The position numbers and the translations under genes were made by a program. A stretch of DNA of 64,000 nt from Mercenaria mercenaria (taxonomy: Eukaryota > Mollusca > Bivalvia > Venerida > Veneridae): contig NC_069373.1 of assembly GCF_021730395.1 (NCBI RefSeq), forward strand, positions 48,512,501 to 48,576,500. The letters are read 5' to 3'. Shown here one piece after another: positions 1-11,279 of the stretch (the stretch's first letter is position 1; each line of letters starts with the position of its first letter). The notes below the pieces were generated by a model. The model did not search any database, was not told the origin of the DNA, and saw only the letters and a program-made list of their open reading frames with translations.

Positions 1-14
1 CATATACCTTTTTC

Positions 15-3000
15 TCATTCGCGATCTTGTTTGAACGTGTCGGTCTCCGGAAATACTTGAATCGACGAATTATCATGACAACGTGTAGAATATGTATTGT
101 TTGTTTTAAGTTTCAACATACGAGAGCAATTATTATCATTAAGATGTAAATACAATATCTTCCGCAGTTCATGAGAATATTTCTTTGCAACATGATGTGG
201 CACTGTTTTATTATGAATACCCCTCACATAGGTCCGTCTATAGTGATGTAACAATCCTATAGAAGGATCAACGGTATAGTGAGATCCGTTCAAAGTCCAA
301 ACAAAATGAATACCCAATGTTTCAACATTGTCAACTTTTGCAATATATTTTGACCTATTGAAGGTTTTAAATACGGGTGTGCATCTCAAAGTATTGGCCT
401 GCGTTATTAAATGTCCTTCAGTTTTCTCCCGGCTTTTGTTTCTAATAAAAATTACGTTTCGGAAGACGTACACATTTTTAGAAGGAAATCTTAGTAAAAT
501 ATCGCTCCATGTCAAGTCCTCGTGCTTCTGTGGAAAAATGAACTCATCAATGTCCATAACAGCAATGTATTTACTGTATCCTTTCGTTCTATAAAGACAA
601 TCATTCAGGGCTGCAAGCTGTCCACAATAATGCAATAAATAAGTCTTACATAGGTATTTCGGTAACGACCAGTTGATGATTGTAATAAATCCGCTAGATT
701 GGTACATTTGCAGACGTGTCATAACTTCACTAGAACAACTGTGAACATACACATTAACTTTGTCAACACCCAAGAGCATTGTCATTTCAAGCCATTCTAA
801 AAGTTGCATGTTATCTTTAAAGTTGTTATGAAGAGGTGACAAACACACAGTAAAATTTCGTTTTGCTGCAAATGTCGTTGGAATCACGTGTACAGGTAAA
901 ATGTTGTCATCGCTTCTAAAATCTTTGTTCTTTGAAATAGTTAATGTATTGGGAGGTTTATGTCCATTTAGTTGGCATATTACATAGACTGCTTTATACC
1001 TGAAATATTTTGTTACAAAAAACAAGACAGTCTAACAACAACAAATATCTGAATATATCTAATAAATCATCATTAAATGGAGAAGATATCACTTTTATAT
1101 ATAGAAAGTCATGTTAGTTATTTAATAATATTGTCATGTAAAGTCACAAGTCTTAAGCATTCTAGCCACCTCTTAATGCTTTACTCTTCAAATTATCATC
1201 AATCATCCGCCGATTTATGCTGTGTTCTGTTAAACTAAGCTAAATAGAACTCAGTAAATCCAGTTTTGCAACACAAGTTTTTGCCCACTGTTAATATACT
1301 AAGAATTACATGTACTTAGGTATTTAAATCATTGGTGTAACTGACACTAAAACAATACTGCAGTCCAAAGCCTCACAAAATGAATCAAAAGAAATTAGCC
1401 TTTCTGTCAAAATGGGTCTATGAAACATCAGTTATCGCCAATCACGTCATAATGTCAAATGTATTGACCCGTAAATATAAAGGAATTCATAACTAAATTC
1501 ATAGGTTTTTGTCGAGCCCGCTTGCGGTGAGCTCCATATAGTCGCCACTTTCGGTGTATGTGCGTGCGTGCGTGTGTCCGATTGTGTCCGGACCATAACT
1601 TTGACATGCATAGACCAATCTTGTTTATGTTAGGCATGAATGTTTATCTCAATGAGAAGGCGTGTCATGCGCAAAGCCCATGTTCTTATCTCAAAGGTCA
1701 AGTTCACAGCTGGAGGTCAAAGGTCAAATAGAAGTTTGTCCGGAGCATTTCTCCTTCATGCATGGTGGGATTTTGATGTAACTTGGCATGAATGTTCACC
1801 ATTATGAGACGTTGTGTCATGCGCAAGAACCATGTCCCTAGGTCCAAGATCAAGGTCACACTTGACAGTCGGCAGGCTCGACATTCTGCCCGTTGACTTA
1901 CTTGTTTTTATATGCTTTGATACCTCCCACGAATGAAATGTTTATTTTAAAATAGCTAGGCACCCGTGATGTAATTATTGCGCTCCTAACTACTGCCTAT
2001 GTTTTAATCACTGATAAGACATATGTCATGTTTATTGTTTATTTGGAGAAGAGAGTAGGTCTTGTCAAGTAAGATTTTATTAGCATTTCGCACATTTTGC
2101 AAATCGTTTACCAGACAAAATCGGTGTTATGTAGAGTACATTTTCTTCGTTTAGATATTGAGAAAGTTAGAAATTCTAGTACACAGATTTAGCCAACAAT
2201 ACCCTTGACACATATCTAAATATGTAAAGATGGTATTTACCTAGTGACCTATTTTTTGATCTGACAATTTTCTCACCAATATTTGTTACTTGAATTATAA
2301 CTTTTACCAGTTGTATGTTGATAATAAAATTGCTTAAAATTCCGAGCGGAGAACAAAGGATTCTTGAAGTAAATAGGTGAGCTAAAAGTAATTTTGACTT
2401 ACTTTCGATCTTTGTGTTCCGGGATTACTATATATTTACCCCTTATATATGTATATGAGGACGATTTGTTGTTGTATCTTAAAATGCAATATACTGCAGT
2501 AGTATTTCTAAGTGCAGATACACCAATCACTCGTATATGGCCTGCTCTGAAATAAAAAAGAAGATTATATTGTTTAAATAATGTAGCCCAAAACATATGA
2601 TATCGTCATAATACAAATACATAGATTATAATACTTTTTAGCTCACCTGAGCCAAAGGCTCATGTTGAGCTTTTGTGACCGCTCAATGTCGGTCGTCCGT
2701 CGTGCGTAGTCCGTCGTGTGTCGTGCGTCCGTCAACATTTTCTTAAAAAATCTTCGTCTTGAAAACCACTGGGCAGAATTACACCAAACTTCACAAGAAT
2801 GAGCCTTAGGTGATCCCCTTTCAAAATTGTTCAAAGAATTAAATTCCATGCAGAACTGTGGTTGCCATGGCAACAGAAAGGAAAAACTTTAAAAATCTTC
2901 TTGTCCAAAACCGCAAGGCGTAGAGCCTTGCTATTTGGCATGTGACATCATCTTATGGTCTTCTATCAAGATTGTTCAAATTGTGCCCCCTCACAAGTTG

Positions 3001-6000
3001 AACATAGACTTATATAGGAAAACACTTTAAAAATCTTCTTGTCTAAAACCACATGTCCTAGGCCTTTGATATTTTGTATGTAGCATTGCCTTCTGGTCCT
3101 CTACCAAAATTATTCAAATTATACCCCTGGGGTGAAAAGAGGCCCTGTCCCAGAGGTCTCAAATTTTACATAGACTTATATTAGAAAAAAAAATCTTCGT
3201 CTGAAAGTTCAAGGCCTAGGCCTTTGATATTTGGTATGTAGCATTGCCTGGTAGATCTCTAACAAGTTTGTTCAAATTATGCCCCTTCGGTGAAAAGAGG
3301 CCCCGCCCTAGGGGTCACTTGTTATAATAATAGGTTATATAGGAAAAATACTTCAAAAATTATCAGGTCATATTTCCTAGACTGTTTAATTATAATTACC
3401 TGATGACCCCAAGCGATTAGGGATCACTTGACTGTGACCTTGACCTACTGACCTACTTTCTTGTTTTTTAAGATACAGCCTTGAAATTTGGATGATCTGT
3501 ACAGTTTTGCACACTGATCTTAAAACTGACTTTCAGTTACCATGAATGTGACCTACTGACCTACCTTCTTAATATTTTAGCATCAGTTTGCCATTTGAAA
3601 CATGTGACTCATATTACTCAGGTTAGCTATCCAGGGTCATCATGACCTTGTGCTCATATGTTTTAAAAGTAAAATTATCATGCAATGTTATATCTACAAA
3701 TGACTTCAAATATATGATCGTTAGAAATTCTAAACAGTCTGTGATTGGACTGAAAAGTTGTCAGTCTTTAAATAACCCCAAATAGGTTTATAACATGTTT
3801 ATGGCAAGATGAGTACCAGGATTTCATTTTATTCTTTCATTCAGCGCTGCATCATGGCGGAGTTAGACAACTCAAAAAATAGGAAATAAGACAGAAATTT
3901 TCGTAGTTTTTAACGCAATATATTACGAAGTCATTCATTCTCTTAGTTATGTCATTTTCTCTCCGATTATCACAGTTTCTATTCACAGCATTTTGAAAAG
4001 TTGTTTTCGACATTGTTGATCCCTAATTTAGACGTTTAAATAGTTAAACGTCTGTAGGGGGAATAGGTTTACTATTAGCACCTACATCTTAACTATTGTT
4101 GCATTTAACTGCCTATAACAGCAACTAAAGTACGTTCGATCATACGCATGCGCAAAAGCACTTATGTTTCTAAATAAAGTAAAAGTATGCAGTAGTAGGT
4201 GACCAAGCTAGGTCTTTAATACGTTGCATGATTTTCGTAAATCATTTCAGACAATATATCTTACCGGTAGTCGAAGTATGCGGAATATACGAACATATCT
4301 GTATCATTTGATGTTCTTTGAAACATTTCCTTGGAGTAAGTTTCATCTACCATGTCCATTTCATATATTGCTTGAATACCTTCAATGCATTGTAGAAATA
4401 TTTATGAATGCATATGTAAATATCGACAAACTGAACCAAAAGTGAAATGTTTCGAAAAAAAATAGTATGACGTGAAAAACAGTAAAACGAGCCGAAGTAT
4501 ATTTTATTTTATCGGTAAACTGTTACAGCACCGAAGGGAACCAACACTATGCAATCAATAAACAAAATGTATTTTCAAGTGAAGCCATTTATATAATTCT
4601 TCAGCTGTTTTTGCGTACCAACAGAATAATATGCTGTGTATGCATTTTCCTGATGAAAAAATTCGAATTTATCAGATGTAATATTTGTCATAATGCTTCT
4701 AGATATCGTTCTAGAAAAATGTCAAATATTAATATTATATTTATGGGAAGCACCCCATTTGTATAACGATATAAATAAACTCTTTGTTCGAAGACACATC
4801 TTCCACTGTGAGTATATTTATTTCTCAAAATTAATGATTTTCAGTGCTACAGAATAATATGCTGTGTATGCATTTTCCTGATGAAAAAATGGCATTTATC
4901 AGATGTAATATTTGTCATAATGCTTCTAGATATCGTTCTAGAAAAATGTCAAATATTAATATTATATTCATGGGAAGCACCCCATTTGTTTAACGATATA
5001 AATAAACTCTTTGTTCGAAGACACATCTTCCACTGTGAGTAATATTGACAATGTATAAACAATTGTTTATAACTTTGATAAAATGACCTCTGTGGATTTT
5101 AACCAGCAATAGTTATGCATATGACGAATCACTCTTTTAAAAAAATATCTATCCTCTGAAAAACAAGTTGTGAAGCTGATGTTCAACAATGTTATAAGTC
5201 TGTATTAAAAGCATTTATTTTACTTCTCAAAATTAATGATTTTCAGTGAATATTGACAGTTTATATTAAAAAAGTAACATGAGTGGCAAAAATAGTTCCT
5301 TGTAGAGAAAATGAATTCACTTGACCTTTTACCTTTTGTTGTGATCTTACTATGGACTTTGAAAACGCACCAGTTTGTTAAGTTGCTTTTTTCTTTACCA
5401 GAAAGCAAAATCATTACTTAATAGCCTTGACTTGGATGATTTTAGAAATGCTTTATATTTTTACATGGATGATTTTAGATATGCTTTACATTATGCATAG
5501 TGTGCTTTACATTTTTACATGGATATTTTTAGGTATGTTTTACATTTTTACATAAATTTTATATGTTTATGCTTTACAGTTGGCGTTTACAATATGACTT
5601 CTTCTCGGCGATATATGACTTTGTGTCGAACCCAACTCACTCACTCACTCATGATCACTCACTCACAATCTATATTTTGCATAAAATTTAAATGTTCTTG
5701 TTGGATTTTTGAAGCAACCCGTCTGTAATAGTTTTGCATTACAGCTTTATTTTGTTGTGGGCCTACTTTGCAAATGCGAGAAATCTACTCTTAACAATTC
5801 TTATTTGTTAAATCTAAATTGTAGAATCTAATATAATTAATATGGTAAATTCATACGATAGGAATTGATAAACTTGTTATATTAAACTCATAACTTATAT
5901 GTAAAATTCATACGATAGACTGTTATGTTAAATTCATACGATACGTATTGATATGATTATCATGTGTGTAAAATTTAATTGCCAAGTATTCAGCCTGTTT

Positions 6001-9000
6001 CGTTCCAGACGATTTTTAACAAATCTAAATATTCTGACATAATCTGTTTAATATGCCGTTGCCATGGTAACTCACATCGCTTAACTTCTACCACCCATTT
6101 TAAAAGCGACATTTTATTTTACTGTAACGCTAGAGTTGGCGCAGTGGTACAGTGGTAACACTGCTTGACTACGAAACCGGGAATCGTGAGTTCGAGTCCC
6201 CGTTTCTCCAACTAAAGTGGGACAAGAATGGGATAAGAGTCCCGTGTATCAGTGCTTTACACCTGGTACGCAAAAGAACCGTGGAAGCTTCTGGAATTAA
6301 TTGGAACGTCTTATGAATCTTGCACTATTTTTCCACTAAGATTACTAATAGTTTTCTGGAGGAGTCGCCCGTATGGGTTACGGGTGGCGACTATAAATAA
6401 ACTTAAATACAAACAAACAAACAATCTGTAACACTTTAACGTGGTCAAAAGATTTGCATGAAAGGTGAATTAAGTATGGCATAGATTTTGAAAGATTTTT
6501 AAAGTTGCACTAGCTGTTTTAGCTCTTATCATGCTGGATAAGGCTGATTCTGCGATTGGTGTAGATCGTGGTCAGCGCTGTTTGCCATTACAGACATTAA
6601 AAGTTGAGTCGGGTTTAGAGCAACGACTTGCAAATAAGATTTCACAGGTCCTGGACAAGCGTGTGTCTCTGGAGATAAACCGTATTCGCTTGGCTGTGGA
6701 TTCGGACGTTAAGGAGGCGATTGGGTCGTTTAGAGACGAATGGAAGTCGGAGATAGACTTTGAATGCAAAGATTGAATCCTTGTCTACTAATAGCGCTGT
6801 GAATGTTTCTAAGGATCCCAGGTTGGCCGGTGGTCTAGTGGTAACACGCTTGACTGTCAATCCAATATATTCATGTGTTAGAGTAAACTCTAAACATACC
6901 GACTGGTTAAATGTTAAGTCGGGTTTGCGTCAGGGTTGTATATTACATTTTATCTTGCCTCCTACAAGTTTCTTGCATTTCTGTTGGTCAACAGACGTCA
7001 CGCTAAGACAGGATATATTCCATATCCTGCAAGTATATTTCAGATATGAACTTTAATTGAAACAAAATGGCTGCCGCATCGCTGGCGTTCTTGAATCAAG
7101 TCAGATTATTAATTAGCTCCGGCAAGATAAAATTGTTACACAGCTTGTTGGTGACAGGGTACGGGATATACGCTGTCTCGAAAATTCATATCAGGCTCAA
7201 GCTTCACTCTCGCCCGATATGGATTTCCTCGACAGCGTATATCCCGTATCCTGTCACCAACAAGCAGTGTAACTAATAGTATCTCCCATTTTATTTAACA
7301 TGCACATAAACGATCTAGCAATTTATTTAAAGTCTTTAAATGTTGGTGTTGAGTATGGATCTGAGAAAATATGCTTACTATTGTACATGTTGTATGCAGA
7401 CGATATTGTTTTGTTAGCAAAGGATGACTCAGATTTACAACTTTTGATTAATGCACTTCATGATTGGTGCAACATCAATGATATGTATATCAATTGCAGT
7501 AAAAGTCAAATTGTGCATTTTCGACCATTGTCTGTTAACAGAACTACTTGTATTTTATGTGTGGTGATGATATACTACAGGTTGTTGGTAGATATATGTA
7601 TTTGGGTTTATTATTACATGAAAACTTCGATGATAACATAACTGCAAAAGTGGTAGCCCAAAGTGCAAGTCGTGCCCTGGGTCTGTTAATCGCTAAATGT
7701 AAATCAGTTGGCCTGCCTTATAGTGTGTATACTCATTTGTATGATTCTACAGTTTGGCCAATAGTCAGTTATGGTTCTGCAATCTGGGGATACCGTTCAT
7801 ACTCGTGTATTAACGCGGTTCAGTACTGTGCGATGCGGTTCTTTTTAGGTGTCGGTAGATACACGCCGAACATAGCGGTACAGTGCGAAATGGGTTGGGT
7901 ATCCCCAGATGTAAGACATTGGAAATCCATTTCTATCCATTTGGCTAGAATGTCCAAAATGCATGAGAGTAGGATAAATAAGCGGGTTGCACTTTGGGCA
8001 AAGAGGTCGTGTAAAAACTGTTTTTTTTATGTAAAGTCTACGCTGACTAGTTGTGGTGTTCCCCAGTATTGTGATATCAGTATTGTTATTCCTAAACAAA
8101 CAGTTGTCAACTTAATGACGCAAAACTTAAAGGCCAATCATTATTCAGATTGGCTTGAATCTTTGAATAGTGCTACAGGTTCTTCCGGTCGATGTGGAAA
8201 TAAGTTGCGTACTTATCGGTTATTTAAAAGCGAATATCGTGCAGAAAGGTATTGTAAACTTATTATGTCTCCACGACATCGCAAAGCGTTTAGTAAACTT
8301 TGTTGTGGCATCGCTCCAATACGCATCGAAACTGGGCATTATGAAGGATTAGGCGTACAGGAACGAAAATGTTCTTTCTGTAGCAATATTGAAGATGAGA
8401 GCCATGTTCTTCTTGATTGCTTTTTGTATGATGACTTGCGTCAATCAAAATTTGCAAAGGCAAATACTGTTGATAGCTCTTTCAGTACGATGTCTAAAAC
8501 TGATCAATTGAAATTTTTGTTCACCAAAGATGAAATGATATGTTATAGTGCCAAAACCTGTTTTAATATTTTGCAACGTCGTCTTTTATTTATTTGTAAA
8601 TAATGTCACAATAATGTTTTATGAATAATAAGTTAATCGATGCTAATCTGATCACCCCTGATCTGATCAGGGATGATGCGTTGTATATTAAAATGCTTCT
8701 TATCTAGCGCATTAGGGCCCCGATTTACATTCTTCAGTGTCTTAACTACTTATTTTTATGGCAGTTCTTATATTCTGATCAGCATTGGTTATCTATCTTT
8801 TATCGTGTAAATACAATTATGATAAAATTTGTATCTTGGTGCACTATGTAATGTATGTGTAAAGATATTTCTTATAGTGTAATTTGTAATGTATTTTTAA
8901 TCTAACGTCTCTTGTCATTCTAGACATAGAATTGCCAATCATGTATATTGTATGTTTAATATTTGTTGTGTATTTTATGACACTGTATTGGAAGAGACTT

Positions 9001-9444
9001 TAATAAAGTATAAAACCTTTTTTAATCAGGGTAAGGGTTAAACTGTTGGTACTTTTCAGTTCATTATTTTGTTTGCAAACAAAGAAAAGAAAACTGAAAA
9101 TTAGACTGGCTCCCGTCCCTATGTTTGTTCTTATTTACATATATCAGTTTTATTCATTAAGAGGCAAGTAACTTTAGAAGGTTGATTCTACACTGACATT
9201 TTTATTGCCCCTGGCCCTAAACATAGCCATCAGCCATCAAATAAAACTGTGTTATTTTAGAGGCTTAAAATTTTCTTATAATAATATAAAATGTTTCTAG
9301 TATTTATATAGAAATAACCATGCAGCCAGGGAGTCAGGCTAACTAAAAATGTGCACACTTACCTTTGACTTTGAAGAAATTCATTTGATAACAAATGAAC
9401 ATCAGAAACACACAGCACACTAAAAACCACAGTCCTTTTGGCAT
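15..9444 (-). CDS. Glycosyltransferase family 92 (DUF23) protein, multi-exon gene
   Basis: Exon 1 (9444-9363) encodes MPKGLWFLVCC then a hydrophobic stretch, a type II signal anchor, and ends at a GTAAGT donor. Exon 2 (2546 or 2544 to 2403) carries IRVIGVS and VYCILRY and ends at GTAAGT. Exon 3 (999-15) follows a CAG acceptor and runs to TGA. The junction of exons 2 and 3 rebuilds DRKYKAVYVICQL, the usual start of the GT92 catalytic region; further on are the FTVCLSPL, LLGVDKVNVYVHS, MDIDEF (the likely metal-binding DxD-type site) and LLHHYR blocks. Known for the family: Golgi enzymes adding galactose to glycans; the exact acceptor cannot be told. Joining exon 1 directly to 2544 gives 402 residues. 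Using the stronger acceptor at 2546 needs an extra exon, and the open block 5392-5224 has the right phases, giving 459 residues. The largest intron holds an antisense LINE. Family call firm, 5' structure less so. Confidence 0.85.
1511..1883. repeat. Interspersed TGACC-type repeat in GT92 intron
   Basis: The unit starts GTCGAGCCCGCTTGCGG and ends GGCTCGAC, an 8-base inverted terminus. Inside, the phrases GGCATGAATGTT and GTGTCATGCGCAA occur twice about 160 bases apart, and AGGTCAAAGGTCAAA lies near 1713. It has no coding potential. It looks like a short, internally repeated non-autonomous element of a type common in bivalves. Confidence 0.6.
2641..3345. repeat. Interspersed repeat with about 140-bp internal units
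   Basis: It begins GCTCACCTGAGCC followed by GTC-rich DNA. Units beginning AAAATCTTCTTGTC recur near 2893, 3030 and 3192, each followed by a version of GATATTTGGTATGTAGCAT and then CAAATTATGCCCC. The region starts about 100 bases upstream of the acceptor of GT92 exon 2, so it is intronic. The short open frame over it is not credible as a gene. Confidence 0.6.
3420..3580. repeat. Degenerate TGACC-word repeat
   Basis: GTGACCTTGACCTACTGACC and a diverged second version near 3550 lie about 125 bases apart. This is a worn member of the TGACC-rich repeat class seen at 32.5, 34.3 and 37.3 kb. Confidence 0.4.
3581..4620. other. Intronic DNA, nothing recognised
   Basis: AT-rich sequence within the GT92 intron. 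Open frames here are short with no family resemblance, and no repeat end, tRNA-like box or splice-bounded coding block was seen. Confidence 0.5.
4621..5040. repeat. Direct tandem duplication, 228-bp period
   Basis: A block of about 190 bases starting ACAGAATAATATGCTGTG at 4621 is repeated from 4849 with only a few differences, including the phrase GATATCGTTCTAGAAAAATG. A shorter block, TTCTCAAAATTAATGATTTT, found at about 4822, occurs again at 5225. The near identity suggests a recent local duplication. Confidence 0.85.
5224..5392 (-). CDS. Possible extra exon of the GT92 gene
   Basis: The block is open and, after an AAAG acceptor at 5393-5394, reads EKSNLTNWCVFK to KIINFE, ending at a GTAAAA donor. 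It enters in the phase left by exon 1 (one base) and leaves with two bases, exactly what the strong acceptor before 2546 needs. EFIFS resembles the short beta-strand that precedes IRxIG in GT92 proteins. Against it: the acceptor lacks a good pyrimidine tract, and the last 25 bases of the block also occur at 4821-4846 as part of a local repeat. It may be a chance open frame. Confidence 0.25.
5430..5565. repeat. Short AT-rich tandem repeat
   Basis: Three to four imperfect units of about 35-50 bases built on TTTTACATGGATGATTTTAG and TATGCTTTACAT. Minisatellite-like, non-coding. Confidence 0.55.
5690..5800. repeat. Interspersed repeat end, copy 1
   Basis: GATTTTTGAAGCAACCCGTC, then TTGTGGGCCTACTTT and AATCTAC, is found again at about 60585-60700 with the same order and spacing. 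Two copies 55 kb apart show an interspersed element; its type is not known to me. Confidence 0.6.
5840..5950. repeat. Short tandem repeat (AAATTCATACGATA)
   Basis: The word AAATTCATACGATA occurs three times in about 100 bases, separated by AT-rich spacers. Local minisatellite. Confidence 0.5.
6050..6515. mobile_element. Third partial copy of the foldback end, split by a SINE
   Basis: Bases 6055-6120 (GCCATGGTAACTCACATCGC and CCCATTTTAAAAG) and 6436-6510 (GGTGAATTAAGTATGGCAT and TTTTGAAAGATT) match, in order, the outer tip of the right arm of the foldback at about 19425-19570. The two parts are separated by the SINE at 6132-6425. The match continues past the point where the two foldback arms stop matching each other, so the true element end may lie near 19570. 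Confidence 0.6.
6132..6425 (+). mobile_element. tRNA-derived SINE with target-site duplication
   Basis: The head has an A box (TGGCGCAGTGG) and a B box (AGTTCGAGTCC) about 50 bases apart, followed by a tRNA-unrelated body and a tail TATAAATAAACTTAAATAC then CAAA repeats. It is flanked by CTGTAACGCT (6122-6131) and CTGTAACACT (6426-6435), a ten-base target duplication with one mismatch. A fragment of its 3' end lies at 10875-10925 on the other strand. Confidence 0.85.
6522..6821 (+). pseudogene. Possible ORF1-like fragment upstream of LINE
   Basis: An open frame from 6531 reads LEQRLANKISQVLDKR and further heptad-like charged sequence, then continues in another frame as AKIESLSTNSAVNVSKDP, so one frameshift lies near 6765. 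The charged, helical pattern resembles coiled-coil proteins of retroelements, but I do not recognise the family. It ends at a tRNA-like stretch and is followed directly by a reverse transcriptase fragment. Confidence 0.35.
6822..6866 (+). repeat. tRNA-like SINE head fragment
   Basis: GGCCGGTGGTCTAGTGGTAA resembles a tRNA A-box region, but no B box follows: the sequence passes straight into reverse transcriptase codons. It is a truncated SINE head or a template-switch scar at the 5' end of the LINE copy. Confidence 0.4.
6867..9018 (+). mobile_element. 5'-truncated non-LTR retrotransposon (LINE), RT and C-terminal region
   Basis: The reverse transcriptase begins with CVRVNSKHTDW and SGLRQGCIL, is interrupted at 6946-7279 by another element, then resumes with SPILFNMHINDLA, LLYMLYADDIVLLA (YADD site at 7392-7403) and SKSQIVHF. 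A one-base deletion near 7543 shifts the frame; after it the thumb region continues (KVVAQSASRALGLLIAKCK, GSAIWGYRSYSCI, ALWAKRSCK) to a CSFC..H..C zinc-knuckle-like block and a stop at 8603. A 3' region with AATAAA runs to about 9018. The domain order matches jockey-superclade LINEs common in molluscs; the clade is not settled. It lies antisense in the GT92 intron. Few changes, so fairly young. Confidence 0.85.
6946..7279. mobile_element. 334-bp TA-flanked element with long inverted repeat
   Basis: It separates GCIL from SPILFN in the LINE; removing it with one copy of the flanking TA restores the codons TGT ATA TTA TCT CCC, so the insertion boundaries are exact. The right half is a hairpin: GTTACAC..GCTTGTTGGTGAC at 7136 pairs with GTCACCAACAAGCAGTGTAAC ending 7273, arms about 45 bases with one or two mismatches. 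A relative lies at 46740-46925. Probably a non-autonomous DNA transposon. Confidence 0.75.
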
Positions 9445-10870
9445 CGTAAACTGAGAAAACAATCAGAAAATGTTGTTACAACCTTGAAACATTCCTACAC
9501 TGTAATCTTGATTCAGTTACTTTAAGTCTAATAATCGAATATTTTAAAACTATATTTACATATTTATTTATTTATTTATTATAGTCAAATATGCATACAT
9601 ACATAATAATAATTATATACAATGTAGAATCTATTCATATAGAAACTATACCTTAAAGTTCCAGAGTTAGACTAATATGACGAAAAAGGTTTAAAAACTG
9701 CTTTCTTCCAAATAATCAACACTCTTTTTACGAACGCGTGTGTGGTTAATGTTATGTCATATTGATATATGACATTATGTTTAGTCATGTCAAAAAGGAA
9801 ATCATAACTGAATTAAAATGAAATAATATTTTCCATTAAATACTAAATATCTGGTCCATGTATTTGACAATTCATGTGTCCTGTTTTTACTTTATTTATT
9901 GACTGAACACTGAACCAATTTGTGATTTTTAATTTTCGACAATAAAGTCGTTTTAATGTTTCATTTACTGATAGATTTATAATCATAAAATTTTATGTCA
10001 TATAGCCGTTGGTGCAGCTTCTTATCTACAATACCACGGCCTTTGATAAGCTAGCAGTTTAGAGTATCATATTCATATCGGGTTAACAGGCGTGCTAGCA
10101 TGTACTTGTTAAAGTTATTTTCAAAATCTATCAGATTCTATGTGTGACTCCTCCACAGTTTTCATTAAATTTCATTTTTTTCAGACAAGAAATGATATTA
10201 TTTGCATCCATTTTACTTGTACAAAGGTTTATCGATATATGGCTCGACGTTAACATTTAAACTATTCCTTATTATTTTATTTAACCCGCTTATTCAACTG
10301 CGATATTTTGAATAAATGACATATTTGTTTGTGAGCTTGTAAGTATTAAAATGTTTTGAATAACACTAGTACTTCGACTTTTTCCAACATGTATTAGTTG
10401 CTACTGAGATATGAATTGGTGGATCAACGAAGTAGAGAGATTAAATGCATTATCTATGTTACCAATTCGATTTCAAGATTCTTTCAAGTTACGCTGTACT
10501 TGTATCAATGTTTCTTGTATATTTCTATATTAAAATAATATTTTTATGTTGTTATTGTTTACTCTAACGTTACGAAGAATATCAGTAGGATTCTAAGATA
10601 ATCAACGTTAAACTTTATTTTATGATAACGTAACATGCGGGGATGGCCATGTCCAACATGACTGTTGTTAATCTTCTAATTTTGGCATTCATCTTTTACA
10701 AGTCTATCAAAAATTAGGTTTGGCGCCAGTAAACCAAATTAAAACATATACTTTTAGATGAGAAAATAAGTGTTACGAAAAAAATAAAATGTGATTAACT
10801 TATTGTTAAAATGAAGTCTTGCAATAATCAATAGATGCACATACGTGTGTGCTCGTGTATATGTGTGTGA
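9445..10870. other. Upstream flank of GT92 gene, nothing recognised
   Basis: AT-rich. The part next to 9444 is the presumed 5' UTR or promoter of the GT92 gene, but I see no clear TATA or initiator. A tiny frame at about 10651 (MAMSNMTVVNLLILAFIF) looks like a signal peptide but has no good donor and ends after 24 codons. Confidence 0.45.
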
Positions 10871-10874
10871 GCTA

Positions 10875-10925
10875 GTTTATAGTTGCCACCGATAGAAAAT
10901 ACTGGCGACACCTCCTGAAGACTGC
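10875..10925 (-). mobile_element. SINE 3' fragment
   Basis: TTTATAGTTGCCACC and GGCGACACCTCCTG are the reverse complement of the 3' body of the SINE at 6132-6425, with a changed middle. Only about 50 bases remain. Confidence 0.45.
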
Positions 10926-10944
10926 AAGACTTTTTTTTTTAGTA

Positions 10945-11165
10945 TTTATTTGGGAGACGCTCAAAATCCCCTCAGTCAAAACCCCCTTGCCTGAAAAATG
11001 ACATGATGGTCAAAAACCCCTCAGCAGAAATAAGGTGTTCAGAATCCCCTCAATGGATAGTCAAAACCCCCTTGGCAAAAATGATGGGATGATCAAAATC
11101 CCCTTGGTAAAAATGATGGAGTAGTCAAAATCCCCCCAATACGATAAAAATCCCTTTACTCAAAC
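10945..11165. repeat. Minisatellite of C-rich words
   Basis: Roughly four degenerate units of about 55-60 bases around TCAAAACCCCCTTGGC and AAAAATGATGG. Non-coding tandem repeat. Confidence 0.6.
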
Positions 11166-11279
11166 ATCAAGTTTCTTATTGACCTTTGTCATTTTATGTT
11201 GAGTAGGGGACAATTAGAATTTTTTATAGCAGATACGTGTAGTAGGAGAAAAGAGTACCTTTTTCACAATAAAGTAGAC

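Noticed and set aside
10651-10722. Signal-peptide-like mini frame MAMSNMTVVNLLILAF
   Set aside because: Only 24 codons, no consensus donor before the stop. A join to the exon at 19877 is phase-possible but rests on a poor GTCTAT donor.
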